A stretch of 64,000 bases of DNA from Mucor racemosus (Eukaryota > Mucoromycota > Mucoromycetes > Mucorales > Mucoraceae), in the NCBI GenBank assembly GCA_027405735.1, contig JAPEHQ010000001.1, forward strand, positions 1,364,001 through 1,428,000, in the 5' to 3' direction. Under the pieces are notes generated by a model, which searched no databases, was not told the DNA's origin, and saw nothing but the letters and a program-made list of their open reading frames with translations. This document shows, piece by piece, positions 12,159-24,687 of this stretch; position 1 is the stretch's first letter; the number at the start of each line of letters is the position of its first letter. A program made the position numbers and the translations under genes.

Positions 12159-13306
12159 ATGCCAGTTAACGACGCAAAATATATCAAGGAAGTGTGGGCT
12201 GAAAATTTAGAGGAGGAAATGGCCTACCTTCGTGATTTAGTAGAAGAATATCCATACTTGGCTATGGTTAGAAAAAATAAAAAAGAGGATTTTAATACGC
12301 TCGTCCATCTAAATACATGATAAAATAGGATACCGAGTTTCCTGGTGTAGTTGCAAGACCTATTGGCACGTTCAAAACCTCTTCAGACTATCACTATCAA
12401 ACTTTGAGATGCAACGTAGACTTGTTGAAAATCATTCAATTAGGTGTTACTTTTGCTGATCAATACGGTAACTTGCCTGGTAATATCTGTACTTGGCAAT
12501 TCAATTTCAAGTTCAATTTATCGTAAGAAATCTCTTTTTGATTTTATAAAAACTAACGAACTAACAACTAATATTCAGAGACGATATGTATGCACAAGAT
12601 TCGATTGAATTGTTAACCAAGTCAGGCATTGATTTCAAAAAACACGAAGAATATGGTATTGATGTAGAGCATTTTGGCGAGCTATTGATCAGCTCAGGCT
12701 TTGTTCTGTTGGATGATGTAAAATGGATTTCTTTTCACAGTGGTTACGATTTTGGATACCTGTTGAAAGTATTAACATGCTCAGTTATGCCTGCCGATGA
12801 AACAGAATTCTTTGAGCTCTTGCGAACCTATTTCCCATGTATATATGATATTAAATATTTAATGAAAAGTTGTAAAAATTTAAAGGGTGGTTTACAAGAC
12901 ATTGCAGATGATTTACAGGTTAGTTTTTTCTTTTTTTTGGTTGGATTTTGCATTAAATAGTTATAATAATAGGTGGCAAGGATTGGTCCTCAACATCAAG
13001 CTGGCAGTGATAGTTTATTAACTTGTACCACCTTTTTTAAAATGAGACAAATGTTCTTTGAAGATAGAATTGATGATCAGAAATATCTGTAAGTATATGA
13101 ACAAAAAAGCAATTACGATGAATAATCAACTAAGCTCCTTAAAAATTTACAGTGGTTATTTGTATGGTTTAAAGTGCAGTCGAAATAATACATCTGTCCA
13201 AGCACTCACAGCAGCTACAAATAACTTAACACTAGCGATATCTGATGAATCAAATAATACTAATAATAAGATTAATAATAACGCCATCAAATCAAATGGA
13301 AAATAA
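12159..13306 (+). CDS. CAF1: CCR4-NOT deadenylase subunit CAF1/POP2
   Basis: This is a DEDD-family 3'-5' exoribonuclease that shortens mRNA poly(A) tails within the CCR4-NOT complex. Exons are 12159-12266, 12329-12522, 12579-12918, 12973-13088 and 13153-13306; phases agree and give 303 residues. The start is supported by the conserved opening ([10 protein letters not shown]). Catalytic acidic residues are visible: D37 and E39 in DTEFPG, D158 in [10 protein letters not shown], and D227 in [10 protein letters not shown]. The fold covers almost the whole protein. The tail after YLYGL is a short Asn/Ser-rich extension, usual in fungi. It converges on the malate dehydrogenase gene. Confidence 0.95.
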
Positions 13307-14110
13307 AACAAATTAAACAGAAAAAAAAAGCTTTCGTTGCCTCGCCATGATCACTCTTCATTCTGGCAATTACTGACAATTTTAAGCGTATTAAACCTTA
13401 AGGGACAATTTGGTTGTAATCGATGTATTGGTTTCTTTTTTTAAGTTGCCGAATATTTTGTCCATTATTATTGTTTGCTCATCAGCTGCAATTCTTAAAA
13501 TATTCCCCCTACTTTCAAAGATTTTTTTGGCTACTTTTTCCAAGTTCAAAAAATATTAAAATAATTTCAAGTATTTTGAAACATATTCTTAAGGCTAAAT
13601 CATTTTTTATTTTGAAAAAAAGTGTTGTTTAGTTCGTATTTTCTTGTAAAATAAATTATCAAACAAAATCCAGTTTTTGCGTCGGTGTGCAAATTTTCTA
13701 CAAAAAAGTTTCCCCTTGTTCTTGGTTTTGAAGGATTCTTTAAGAAAGGTAAAAGAAGCATTAATACATATTATATAGTTTATAGCAAAGCCTAGGTAGT
13801 CAGGTTTGTGCTGAAATTTTTTATTTTGAAAAATCCAACGAATTTAGTTTCAAAAGGCTTATTTTATGCGATGTTTTTAAATATTTTTGGGACAGTGTGT
13901 TCGTGCAACATCATTGATAACACTAATATTTCTAGTACAATAAAAATATGTTTATAAATAATTATTTAAAGGAAATAAAACTGAATATTTGTATTTAGAC
14001 AAAGTTTAATATTTTGGTATAAATAGTCGGGAAGAAGAAGCGAGAGAAAGGAAGAAAGAGAGAGATAAATATTTATATATGCAGCTTTTTTTAATATGGT
14101 GTTTGAGAAT
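13307..14110. other. Convergent 3' intergenic region
   Basis: About 800 bp lie between the stop codons of the CAF1 and malate dehydrogenase genes. The sequence is AT-rich and T-tract-rich. I see no gene, RNA gene or repeat copy in it. Confidence 0.4.
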
Positions 14111-15326
14111 TTACAACTTGGAACCTTCAGTGATAAAGGTAGAACCCTTAACAATGTTACCCTTCAATTCAGAAGTAGCATCAGAGAACAACTTTTTCTC
14201 GAATTCATTGATTTCACCAATAGGCAAGATCTTCTTGACACCCTCAGCACCTAATTCAACAGGAACAGAGAAGAATTGAAGTTCACCATCGATTAAGCTC
14301 TTAACACCACTGGCACCTTGAGCATCAGCCTCAAGATCAACATAAGTACATTCAACAATACCAGTCTTACCAGCAACAACAGCATCAACAATGTTCAAAG
14401 CGAAACGAGCACCAGCAAATGCCATGGATAAAGTAGCGGAACCAGCACCATCCTTGGCCTTAACAACTTCATCACCACCAAATTGAATACGGTTGGTTAC
14501 CTTTTCAATTTGTTCTTGACTCAATTTGTTAGTACCTTCGACTTGAGACAATAAAGGCAAGATGGTGACACCACTATGGCCACCGACGACAGGAACACGA
14601 AGAGTACTGGGGCTACCACCAATTAATTCTGAAACAAAAGTAGAGGCACGAACGATATCAAGAGTGGTAACGCCAAAGATTCTATAATTGATTTGAATTT
14701 AAGGTTATAATCTGATTCTAATCTCAAACAAACAAACAAACAAGCAATATAAAAAAAAACTAACCTGCGAGGATCATAGACATTGAATTGCTTGAAAACT
14801 TCAGCAACAATGGGAACAGTAGAGTTAACGGGGTTAGAGATAATACACATGAAAGCCTTAGGGGCAAACTTGGCGGCAGCAACAGCAAGATCACGGACGA
14901 TACCAGCATTGATCTTGAAGAGATCATCACGAGTCATACCGGGCTTTCTGGGGACACCAGCAGGGATAACAACTACAAGTTCGTTATCAATTAGTAATTG
15001 TGAAATGTGATTTTGATTTGTTTTCTTATAATTTACCAATGGCAGAATCCTTGATAGCTTCTTCGAGTTGAGCAGAACCAACATGACCAGTAACCTTAGA
15101 CTGAGTGTTAATATGGCTATAAAAAAGTATCCCAGATTTGTGATTAGTTATTGTAACAAACAAGAAATTTTCTCCCACCAAATTTTTACCTCAAATCAGC
15201 AGCAACACCAGGAGTATTGACGATATCATAGAGAGATAAATGAGTGATAAGCTCAGATTGCTTCAAGAGCAAAGAGAGGGGTTGACCAATACCACCAGCA
15301 GCACCACATACAGTTACTTTGACCAT
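14111..15326 (-). CDS. Malate dehydrogenase, NAD-dependent, predicted peroxisomal (apparent 1-nt frameshift)
   Basis: The enzyme interconverts malate and oxaloacetate. Exons are 15326-15191, 15116-15037, 14972-14765 and 14681-14111. The protein opens [15 protein letters not shown], with the Rossmann glycine loop, and has no mitochondrial presequence. [23 protein letters not shown] and GGHSGVT (active-site His) are present. The last residues are EGSKL, a canonical type-1 peroxisomal signal, which suggests a glyoxylate-cycle or beta-oxidation role. As printed, exon 1 is one base short: near 15240 the sequence gives HYLSM where HLSLYD is expected, and it then reaches a stop, while all later exons are intact. 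This is either a base-call/assembly slip or a real inactivating deletion. With the base restored the length is about 331 residues, normal for the family. Confidence 0.9.
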
Positions 15327-15721
15327 TTTATATATATAATTATTTCTTTGTTAATGAAAAGATTAGAGAAAAGAGAAAAGAAGATGAAAATGAAAAGGGA
15401 AAGTTTGGGGTTTTAAAGTTTTAAGAGTTTCTCTTTGGGTGAGAAAGTTATTACAATCTAATAGAATAACCGACCACCCCGCGCATTTTCATTTTAAGGA
15501 ACGAATCGGTTAACTTGCTTTGCTCCAACGTTCCTGTACAGATATATTTTCACATGAGAAGTATTTTGACTTATTGAAAAATAATAGCTTCTTTATGATT
15601 ATACCTATTTATCTCCAAACATGTGAAGATCATCTCAATTCTATTTTTCTTGTTTTTTCTTTATTTTGATGAAAGCATGCTAGATCAACAAAAGATCAAA
15701 TAGGGGCACATATTTGTTAAT

Positions 15722-15735
15722 GTTGCCATGGCAAC
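15722..15735. promoter_or_regulatory. RFX X-box, perfect palindrome
   Basis: GTTGCCATGGCAAC is a perfect 14-bp palindrome and matches the full two-half-site X-box recognised by RFX winged-helix factors, which include fungal Rfx1/Crt1-type repressors. It sits about 395 bp upstream of the malate dehydrogenase ATG and 355 bp upstream of the trehalose gene ATG. Confidence 0.65.
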
Positions 15736-15767
15736 GGGATTTTTTTTTTTTTTTTTTTTACCGTTGG

Positions 15768-15781
15768 GTTGCTATGAAAAC
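15768..15781. promoter_or_regulatory. Possible second X-box
   Basis: GTTGCTATGAAAAC matches the perfect site upstream at 11 of 14 positions, with one good half (GTTGC) and one weak half. A T-rich tract separates the two sites. Confidence 0.35.
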
Positions 15782-16089
15782 CAGATCGAAAAAAAATGCA
15801 AATGTAAGCATTAACAATTACCCCGCATTTTAATTTTCTTACATCTAAATTGAATCCGCTTTTCGCCATGTTACGGTAACTTGAATTCCTATTTTCTTTG
15901 AGAGTATTATATTTGTTGACATCATTTTAATTGAACACCCGTGGAATTGCTGTGTGAAAAAAGGGGATTTAGTTTTGAGATTCCCCCAATTTGGGCTGCA
16001 GAAAGCCCAGCCAAACCCTAAAAAAGTAGTTGCCAGGGTTACTAGACCTAAAAAAATTATTATTCATTTTAATTGTTTCATCATTTAAA

Positions 16090-19000
16090 ATGACTGGAGA
16101 AATCACTGATAAAAGAGTAGTAGTAGCTACATTATTTTTACCATACACTGTTGATTTTCACGTTAAAGAAACGAAGAAACGCATTGTTACTACACCAGCA
16201 ACCTCTGATACTCCAACAGTCATACCAAATTTGTTGCAGAGTTTAGCAAAGCATCAACTTAAAGAAGATGAAAAGACAAAGGATCAACTATTTGACTTTA
16301 CTCAACCCGAACAATTGGTTCAACCGCGTAGTAAACAACAACGTGAAGAAGAGATTCGTAAACTGACTCCTTTGCTATCTGTCATACCCTCTCAAAGCAG
16401 AAGACCATCATTAGATAGTGCACAGGTATTTGCAGATGCACCATGGTCAGTGAAACCATGTAGTAGTGGTAATATTGGTCTCAATAATGCACTTTTTTCT
16501 ATTCAAGACCAATTACATGATTTGGCTTGGGTTGGCACATTGGGAATGCCAACTGATCCCTTATCTAAAAAGACTCGAGATGAAATTCATGCAACATTTA
16601 CTGATAAACACAATGCATATCCCGTTATGCCTTCCGATAGTGTATTTGATGGACATTATAATCGATATTGTAAACAGGTGCTTTGGCCTTATTTTCATTA
16701 TGTAGTGCAAGATGATCCACAAAATATGATGTCTCAAGATGGCCCTTATAAAGCTTATCAAGAATTAAATAAGCAATTTGCTGATACAATTATCGAGAAT
16801 TATAAAGAGGGTGATATTAGTAAGTATAATATCTATCTGTTTAAATCAAGATACTCAACAAATGTTTATAATAGTTTGGATCAATGATTATCATTTAATG
16901 CTTGTACCTGGTTTAATCCGCGAGAAAATCCCTAATGCTACGATTGGCTTTTTCTTACATATTCCTTTTCCTAGTTCTGAACTATTTAGATGTTTACCAC
17001 GTAATGATAAACATCTCTTTTTACATCAATTAATAATGACTAATTTTTCCTTTTTTTTTTTTTTCTTTAGCTCGAAAGCAATTATTAGAAGCCATGTTAC
17101 AATCGGATGTTATTGGCTTTCAAACTTATTCCTTTGCTCGCCATTTTCTTCAAACGTGTGCACGTATTCTTTCCGTAGATGCAACACCCTCGGGTATTCA
17201 ATTGGATACTCATTATTGTTCGGTTGGCATCCATCCAATCGGCATTGACATTAACGCACTGAACAAAAAAATCTCGGACCCTTTAGTAACACAATGGGTA
17301 TCCAAGCTAAAAGAAAAATATGCTGATAAAAAGCTTATTGTAGCACGGGACAAGTTGGATTACATCAAAGGTGTACGTCAAAAATTACTTGCGTTTGAAC
17401 AATTCTTAACTCGACATCCTGAATGGCGTGGCGAAGTAGTTTTAATTCAAATCGCATTATCTACATCTGAGCAAAATGAACTAAGAGCGCATATTTCTGA
17501 TGTTGTTTCTCGTGTCAATTCAAAGTTTAGTAATATTTCATATCAACCAATTGTATTCTTGCACCAAGATATTTCATTCTCTCAGTACTTGGCCTTATTG
17601 ACTTGCGCTGATGCTTGTTTATTGACTCCTCTAAGAGATGGCATGAATTTAACATCTCATGAATATATCGTATGTCAAAGAGAAACTCATAATCCATTGA
17701 TTTTAAGTGAATTTACGGGTACTTATGGTAGCTTTGGTGCTTCGGTTAGAGTGAATCCATGGGATTATCGAGTAAGTTTCTTTTTTTTTTCCCTCTTGGC
17801 AATTCAACGTAATAACTTTCTTTCATAGCAAGTGGGCGATGCTATACATGAAGCCCTCTCTATGGGAGAGGAAGAAAAAATAGGCAGATGGAAGGAATTA
17901 TACAAGAGCATTGAAACAAATTCTGCTCAAAACTTTGCTACTAACTTCATTGCTCGTCTATCAAAAGTGCATAATACACCTGGACGTCGATTTTCCGTAC
18001 ATTTACCAAAATTAGAATCTGATGTTTTAGCCGAAGCATGCAGTAATAGCCAAAAAAGATTGTAAGATATCACTTTAATGACTATGTAGGCATTTCAACT
18101 CATTAACAAATCCTCCAGATTTTTATTTGATTATGGTGGCACTTTGATTCCTCACGGAAAACCACCTGGTTCTGAAGATTTAAGTCGCATTTTGGATATT
18201 CTAACTAAACTTACAGCAGACCCAAGAAATGCGGTTTATGTAATTTCTGGTAGAACGAAAATTCACATCGAAACAGATTTAGGATGCATTCCTGGTTTAG
18301 GTCTCAGGTTGGTTTCTTAAATCGTAATTATTACTATTTTAAATATACTGAATGCATATCGATTAGTGCCGAGAATGGTTTTTATATCAAATCTCAAGGA
18401 GAAGACTGGCAACAAGTGTATGACAATATTGATTTTAGCTGGAAACCCACAGTAAAAGAGGTAAACCATTCATTATCTTGATCTGAACCCCTATCTTATT
18501 GATAATTTTCTTGGATGCAGATCTTCCAGTACTATACAGAACGTACTCCCGGTGCGTATGTAGAATCCAAAGATACTTCTATCGTTTGGGTAAACAAAAA
18601 ATATGCAATAATGATAGTATCGCTCTATTATACTAAACATATAATCCAACAATTTATTTAGCATTATCGAACCACAGAAGGTGCAGATTCACAATATGTG
18701 TAAGTAAATGCACACAATTTAATCACTTAATCTCAAATTAACTTGTTTTTTCTTCTTCCTTAATGCATTACAAAAGTTCCTGGCAAGCAGCTGAATGCCA
18801 AAACCATATTGCAGATTCAGTAAATAAGAATTTTGCAGTACATGCAGTAGCTGGCAATACCACTATAGAAGTGATCCCACATGACATTAACAAAAGTTCC
18901 ATTGCTAATCGAATTTTACAGGAAACAAACCCTGACTTTGTTTTGTCCATTGGTGATGACCGCTCAGATGAAGACATGTTTAACTTTTTAAAGAAACAAA

Positions 19001-19122
19001 AGAGTCTTCAAAAAGTTATTACTTGTACGGTAGGTACAAGAAGCACGGAGGCAAATTATTTTATACCAAATGTTGATAGTGTTTTGTCTACACTTGACAA
19101 GTTATGTACAGCTTTACAGTAA
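16090..19122 (+). CDS. Trehalose-6-phosphate synthase/phosphatase-family protein (Tps2/Tsl1-like)
   Basis: Two-domain protein of the trehalose synthase complex: an N-terminal glycosyltransferase-20 domain and a C-terminal HAD phosphatase domain. Exons are 16090-16819, 16875-17000, 17071-17771, 17829-18061, 18119-18307, 18367-18460, 18521-18589, 18662-18699 and 18777-19122, giving 841 residues. The synthase domain shows NDYHLMLVPG, HIPFPSSELFR and RDKLDYIKGV; Lys replaces the Arg of canonical Tps1 (RLDYIKG). The phosphatase domain begins near residue 597. Its first motif reads D601-Y-G-G-T, not DxDGT, so the second catalytic Asp is Gly. VISGRT and GDDRSDED (residues 786-793) are kept. With both active sites altered it may be a regulatory subunit like yeast Tps3/Tsl1. 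An active Tps2-type phosphatase is the alternative. Confidence 0.9.
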
Positions 19123-21990
19123 ATAAATTCGTTTGTTAATCAACTATTATGTTGCTGTGCCTGAATTTTAATTGAAATGTCGCTTCAGGGTTATTAGGCT
19201 CAAATTATCAAACTTAATCAATATTTGTAGGAAAAAAAGTCTTTCTACATCTACTCATGTCTAATACTCTAATTTAGTTTTTTTTTCGTAATAATTTGTA
19301 ACAAGCAAAGCGTTTAAAATTCTTTAAACAAGTGTGTATTGAGAATAGCGGGGATTGGACATTTTCGCTTCATTGTTTTTCCCTTCCATTCACATTTAAT
19401 ACTATGCTGCTGCTTTTGCAATCCTCTAAAGACTAATAACCTCTTATTCAACATAAATTATATATTTTAGCTACCGTGGTAAGCCCTCTTATCCGAGCAA
19501 TGAACGAGGCATTGAATAAAAAAAGTTATTAGGTTTAAACCTAATCTCTGATGAAACAATTGTCATTGGGCTCAAATGAATCAGCATTGACCAATATGTT
19601 CCATTTGTACCACCGTCTTTCCAATTATAAAACCAAAAACGTGATGCAAACTACAGGATAAAGTCTTTAAATACAGCTATCAACATCAAGAATGCTAAAT
19701 AAATGTAGATTGTATACCAATGGATAGCTAAAATTGACTTATTTATATACTTATATGCTACATTCTGACCGTTTGAAGTCATTTCTAGCGTAAAAAAGCT
19801 TACCAAACGAATACTGTTGTTCAATAGATTTAATTCGATACGCTTCTGTAACTTTTTTTTGTATTGATTTCACCTCAATTTTTCCTTATGATCCCTCATC
19901 AAAAATCTCATTTTTCACCAATTTCAATTTTCACCTGAAAAAATGGGCTTTTTTACTAAGGTATTTACTGAGATTATATATTCAAAAAATTGCCATTGTT
20001 ATGCTGGTGGTGTTTATTTTGAGATTACATGCCAGATATTTTGACTTTTTCTGTAAAAACCAAAATACTATATTAAGGAGGTTTACAAGAAATTTTTATG
20101 CAAAATTATAGAAATAAAAAATATTTTTATATAGGGCATTAAGATTTAAATGGTTTTACTTAAAACATCTTAGTGTTAAAGTTAATGGTTATTGACTGTA
20201 AAAACTCTTTAAAGGTCAATTTTTTTCTGGAAAATGTCAAACGAGATCGGAATCTGCTCTCGCAACATTTTATATTTTAAAGTCTCGCTACCACAGGAGA
20301 ATATCCTTTAAATCGACATGATGCTCATTAAATGAATGAAATATTCAGTGTATTGTTACTCAGATATTACAGAAGTTTGTTTTGTATCGCATTAAATTTA
20401 TCAAATGGTAAAAGTTAAGAAAATTCTTCAAAAAATCAACAGCTTGGGCTTTTTTTCCTTATAAATTGATCAGTTCTCTCAAGTTTTTATTGCTCTGATT
20501 AGCATTAATGACAATATACAAATAGTAAAATAGTATATTTGCTTGGGTTTCTTTTTTCATAATATGTGCACAATGTACCTTTTCAATTCACGAAAACTAA
20601 TTTTTTCTGATTTCTTCCATGTTCTCGACTCTTCTATTAGTATGTAATTTTCGTGATTATAGTACAAATTAATCTATTAACTCGGTATTTAATGAGAGCA
20701 CACACGCTTCTTTTTTTTATATTTTCAAGTTTAAGAATAATTAAGTTAGCTTTCATATGCCTGAAATTACATATTGTAACGCAGGCTTTACCTTAAAAAA
20801 GCTAGATCTTGCAGTAATTAAACATGCTTGGACTTTCCAACTAATCTCTCAGCTGCAAATTGATTATCCTGTTTGTTTACTAGGAGTTAACTACGTATAT
20901 TTTGACAAGATTTTTTTGTGATACAACCTGTCTGATGGTACATGTATATCTTTATTAAATAGTGGCGGCCGTACATGTTGCTAATTGGAGATTTCAATTA
21001 TGATGAATAACGATAAACTTTTACAAATAGCGAACCATGTAAAATTAATACATGTGTAAGATATATTTCTCATTAAATCACCAAGTTATTGTTGCTCTTT
21101 ACAAATTCGATGAATATTCTATCTATGATTTATACATTCGTCCAAGAGACATTAACTTGGTAAAAAACAGTGAAATTTAAGCGCATCATTTCAGTTTATC
21201 GAAACGATGCACCTGCCAACATTTTGATGATCTATTTAATAGGCGATTTACATTAAACATTTGAGAAAGATGGGTATTTGTTGCACAAGATGCTCCACGT
21301 TTTTTTTTTCTTGGAATATTGAATCAGGTTTACCATGACGACAAAATTCAAGGAGAGTTAAAAAGGGGGTAAATATCATGTTATGTTGAATATGTAACTG
21401 GGATTTAATGTTAAAAAGAGTAGTAATGAAATGAAGATCCCAGTTCAGTTTTTTAAATATTGAGAACCGGGAAAGAGGAATTAAATCATGCTGACACCCT
21501 CTATTTAAGATATATAAATGGTACACAACATGTCAAGTGTTCTATAAGACTATGATATAAGTGTTGTATACTTATAAAAATTGGTGTTGCCCACGTTTTG
21601 AATATATGTCGGAGATGGTGTAACGATGAATTAAATTGTTTATTTTCTAGAGTTTTTGAGTCAGATAGAAGGAAAACGTAGTGAATTGAAACGAATGTCT
21701 CGATGATATTTTGTATAGATATAATATTTGTCAAAATAAAGCTAATTTTATGTTTGTTATATCAACATCTAATTGAAAAAGAATGTGTTTTTATTATTTA
21801 GGTGGCGATAATAACAGATCTAAAAGAGAGATCCAGCATCACAAAATTTCTGTCACGCGTTGATTGCCTCAATTCAGAAAGGCTATTCAATGATTATATC
21901 AACTCCTGTTGATTTCACTGCCTCTTCTTCTTCTTTGTTTACTTTTATTTTTTTTATTTTTATCAACCATTTCCGCTCTGACCATACAAC
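19123..21990. other. 2.9-kb intergenic region, no gene seen
   Basis: AT-rich sequence between two plus-strand genes. Open frames at 21248-21526 and 21501-21734 are low-complexity and not recognisable. I saw no copy of the Y, P, Q, T or Z families here and no tRNA-like clover. The last part must hold the kinase promoter. Confidence 0.4.
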
Positions 21991-24687
21991 ATGGCAGCTG
22001 AATTTCTACATCAACAACAACAACCACAACCACAACAACATCAATCAGATATCATTAAACATGAATCAATATCAAGAGAACAAAGATCTGTTCCTATAAA
22101 AATGATTGGAAATTATACATTACAGCAAAGTATTGGTAAAGGAAGTATGGGCAAAGTGAAATTAGCTACACACAATGTTACTGGTGAAAAGGTGAGAGTT
22201 ACAAAATCAATTAAAAATAAAAAATAAAAATTAAATATCTAAAAATAACCTTAGATTGCTATAAAAATTGTTCCCAGAGCCAATTTACAAATATTAAATT
22301 CACCAAATCATCATACAAATGGAAAATCAATTCAACAAATAGCCAAAGAAAAAGCAAGAGAAGAAAATCGAGAAGTTCGAACTATTAGAGAAGCACATAT
22401 TATGATGTTGTTGAAACATCCAAATATTGTTGGCATGAAAGATTTAGTTTTACAGGGCCCATATTTCTACATTTTGATGGATTATGTCAGCGGTGGCCAA
22501 CTACTTCACTATATTGTAAAAAGACAAAGACTCTCAGATAGAAGGACTAGACAGTTCTCTAGACAAATTGTTAGTGCATTGGATTATTTACATAGAAATT
22601 CAATTGTACACAGAGATTTAAAGATTGAAAATATTATGATTGACAAATCTGGAAGACATATCAAAATTATCGATTTTGGCTTATCAAATTTGTTTTGTCC
22701 AGAACGTCAACTTACAACCTACTGTGGTTCTCTCTATTTTGCTGCTCCAGAATTACTAAAAGCAACTCCTTACAGTGGCCCTGAAGTAGATGTCTGGAGT
22801 TTAGGTGTCGTCATTTATGTTATGGCAACTGGCTCTGTTCCTTTTGATGATAAATCCATGCCTGGTCTCCATGATAAGATTAAAAGAGGTCAAGTTACTT
22901 ATCCTGCTCATTTAAGTGACGAATGTAAAAATCTATTATCTCGTATATTTATTACTGATCCATCTCAACGTATTATAATGACTGATATTATTCATCATCC
23001 TTGGATGAATAAAGACGCTGCTCCTATCAATAATTATATGCCTCCATTAAGAAGACCTTTAAGCTTACCATTGAATCCAAAGGTGATTGAAAGAATGTCT
23101 CAGGGATTCAATTTGGGTACACCGGATGAAATTGAACGTAGACTTACTTTGATTATTCAATCTCCAGTATACCACGATGCAATGAAACATATTTCAGAAT
23201 GTCATGCAAGAAAGACACTTACTCCACCACTCAATTATGGTGAAATTAACTTTGGTATTGTTTATGATGACCCACAATCTGTTCCTGCTGCATATCATCC
23301 ATTCTTGTCCTTGTATTATTTGGCATCCGAAAAACTAGCTGCTACCGAGTATGAATCTCATCATCATCGTGTACCAATTCGTTCAAGTTTATCTAGAAAA
23401 GCATCTGTTGAATCAATGGGTGGTTATTCTTCTGCTCGTAGTAGTCAAGCTTCTTTGGTTGGTGCTGATGAACATACATCAACAAATGGAACAAGATTAC
23501 TCACTGAAGTTCCTCTCAGTCATACTCCTGTTATACCTCCCCCAACTTCTGGTTTCAAGTTACCTGGTAACGGAAGTATGTCAGGGTTCATCTCTCAACC
23601 TGCTGCTATTGGATCTACAAACTATCTTAGTCGTATTCAACGCTGGCTTCGTTCTTCATTATCAACACATCATCTTCCTGATGAGCAAAAGAATAGTGCT
23701 AATCATATATCCGCTCCTCCCTCACCACCTCAAAGAGTTGAAGATGTTAAACATGTCGAAGTTGACCCTATCATGTACAACTCATCATCATCTGCTAACA
23801 CTAGTAGATTACCAACACCTTCTCATTCTACTGATGATAGAGAGAATACAACATCCAATTCGCCAGATGAAAGCTTTCATAGTGCTTCCAATGCTGACAC
23901 TTTGACAGTTACTGATAAACAACAACAATCAACATTGCCACCTGCCACAGGTGGAAGTAAATCATTGTTTCGCAAGTTATCACACGCTGTTTTCCGCAAA
24001 AATTCGACAAGAAGTTTGAATAAAAAGACCAGCAATCTTAGTACTACTAATACTATGAGTGATCGAAATACCAGCGAAGAAGAAGTTGTATCTGTTACAA
24101 TTGTTGAGCCACCTTCTGCCAAACAAGTAGTAAATGATGAAGTACCACCACCTGTACCACCTAAAGATTACAAATATACATTTATGGCACCTCCTCGTGA
24201 TGCTTCTGGTGCGGTTAAATCGACTCCTATTACTACTACTGGCAATAGAAACTCCCAACAGTTACCACCAGGCATGTCAATTGCTACAGTAACATCTCGC
24301 CAAACAGCTCATACAATTGATATCAGTGCCATCAACATCAATAGTCATAATTATAGTAATGGCGCTGGTGCTATTACTCCTATTCCTACTCCTCCTAATT
24401 CTACTACTAATACTACATCAAATATACCAACACCCATTGCATCTAAAATGGCTAAATACGACGACATTCTACAAACACAAAATCAACAAAAAGAAACCAA
24501 CTTTTTATCTCAACCTACACCTAATATATCAAGATCTGCTTCTATGGCTACTCAACATCGTCGTAGAGGATCTGTATCAAAATTAACAGGAAAAATTGGT
24601 TCATGGCTCAATAGATCTTCCTCATTTAATCAACACGGCAATAACAATAATAACAATGCTAGTAGATTAAATAGACAGGAAGCCTAA
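21991..24687 (+). CDS. Serine/threonine protein kinase, KIN1/KIN2 (MARK/PAR-1) type
   Basis: Predicted cell-polarity and exocytosis kinase. Exons are 21991-22191 and 22255-24687, giving 877 residues. A Gln/Pro/His-rich start leads to the glycine loop GKGSMGKV (49-56), the AIKIV lysine (71), HRDLKIEN (186-193), DFGLSN (from 207) and CGSLYFAAPE. An insert follows AIKIV, as in yeast Kin1/Kin2, which also share the GSMGKVKL loop. The catalytic domain ends near residue 325. The remaining 550 residues are Ser/Thr/Pro/Asn-rich and presumably disordered, with polyproline (PPPVPPKD) and a basic end (HRRRGSVSKLTGKIGSWLN). I do not see a C-terminal KA1 domain. The start at 21991 gives the standard lead-in; an ATG at 21860 is in another frame. 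Confidence 0.9.

Larger units (their letters stand above)
15327..16089. promoter_or_regulatory. Shared divergent promoter, malate dehydrogenase / trehalose gene
   Basis: The two start codons face away from each other across about 760 bp. The region holds a perfect RFX-type X-box, a second imperfect one, a long T tract between them, and two AGGGG words (15702 and 15962) of the kind bound by fungal stress-response zinc-finger factors. AGGGG is only 5 bp and could be chance. It may co-regulate two carbon/stress genes. Confidence 0.55.

Noticed and set aside
16466..16705. Overlapping open frames in the trehalose gene
   Set aside because: Out-of-frame shadows of the conserved coding exon.
21248..21734. 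Minus-strand open frames upstream of the kinase gene
   Set aside because: No motif, no repeat support and no plausible splice structure.
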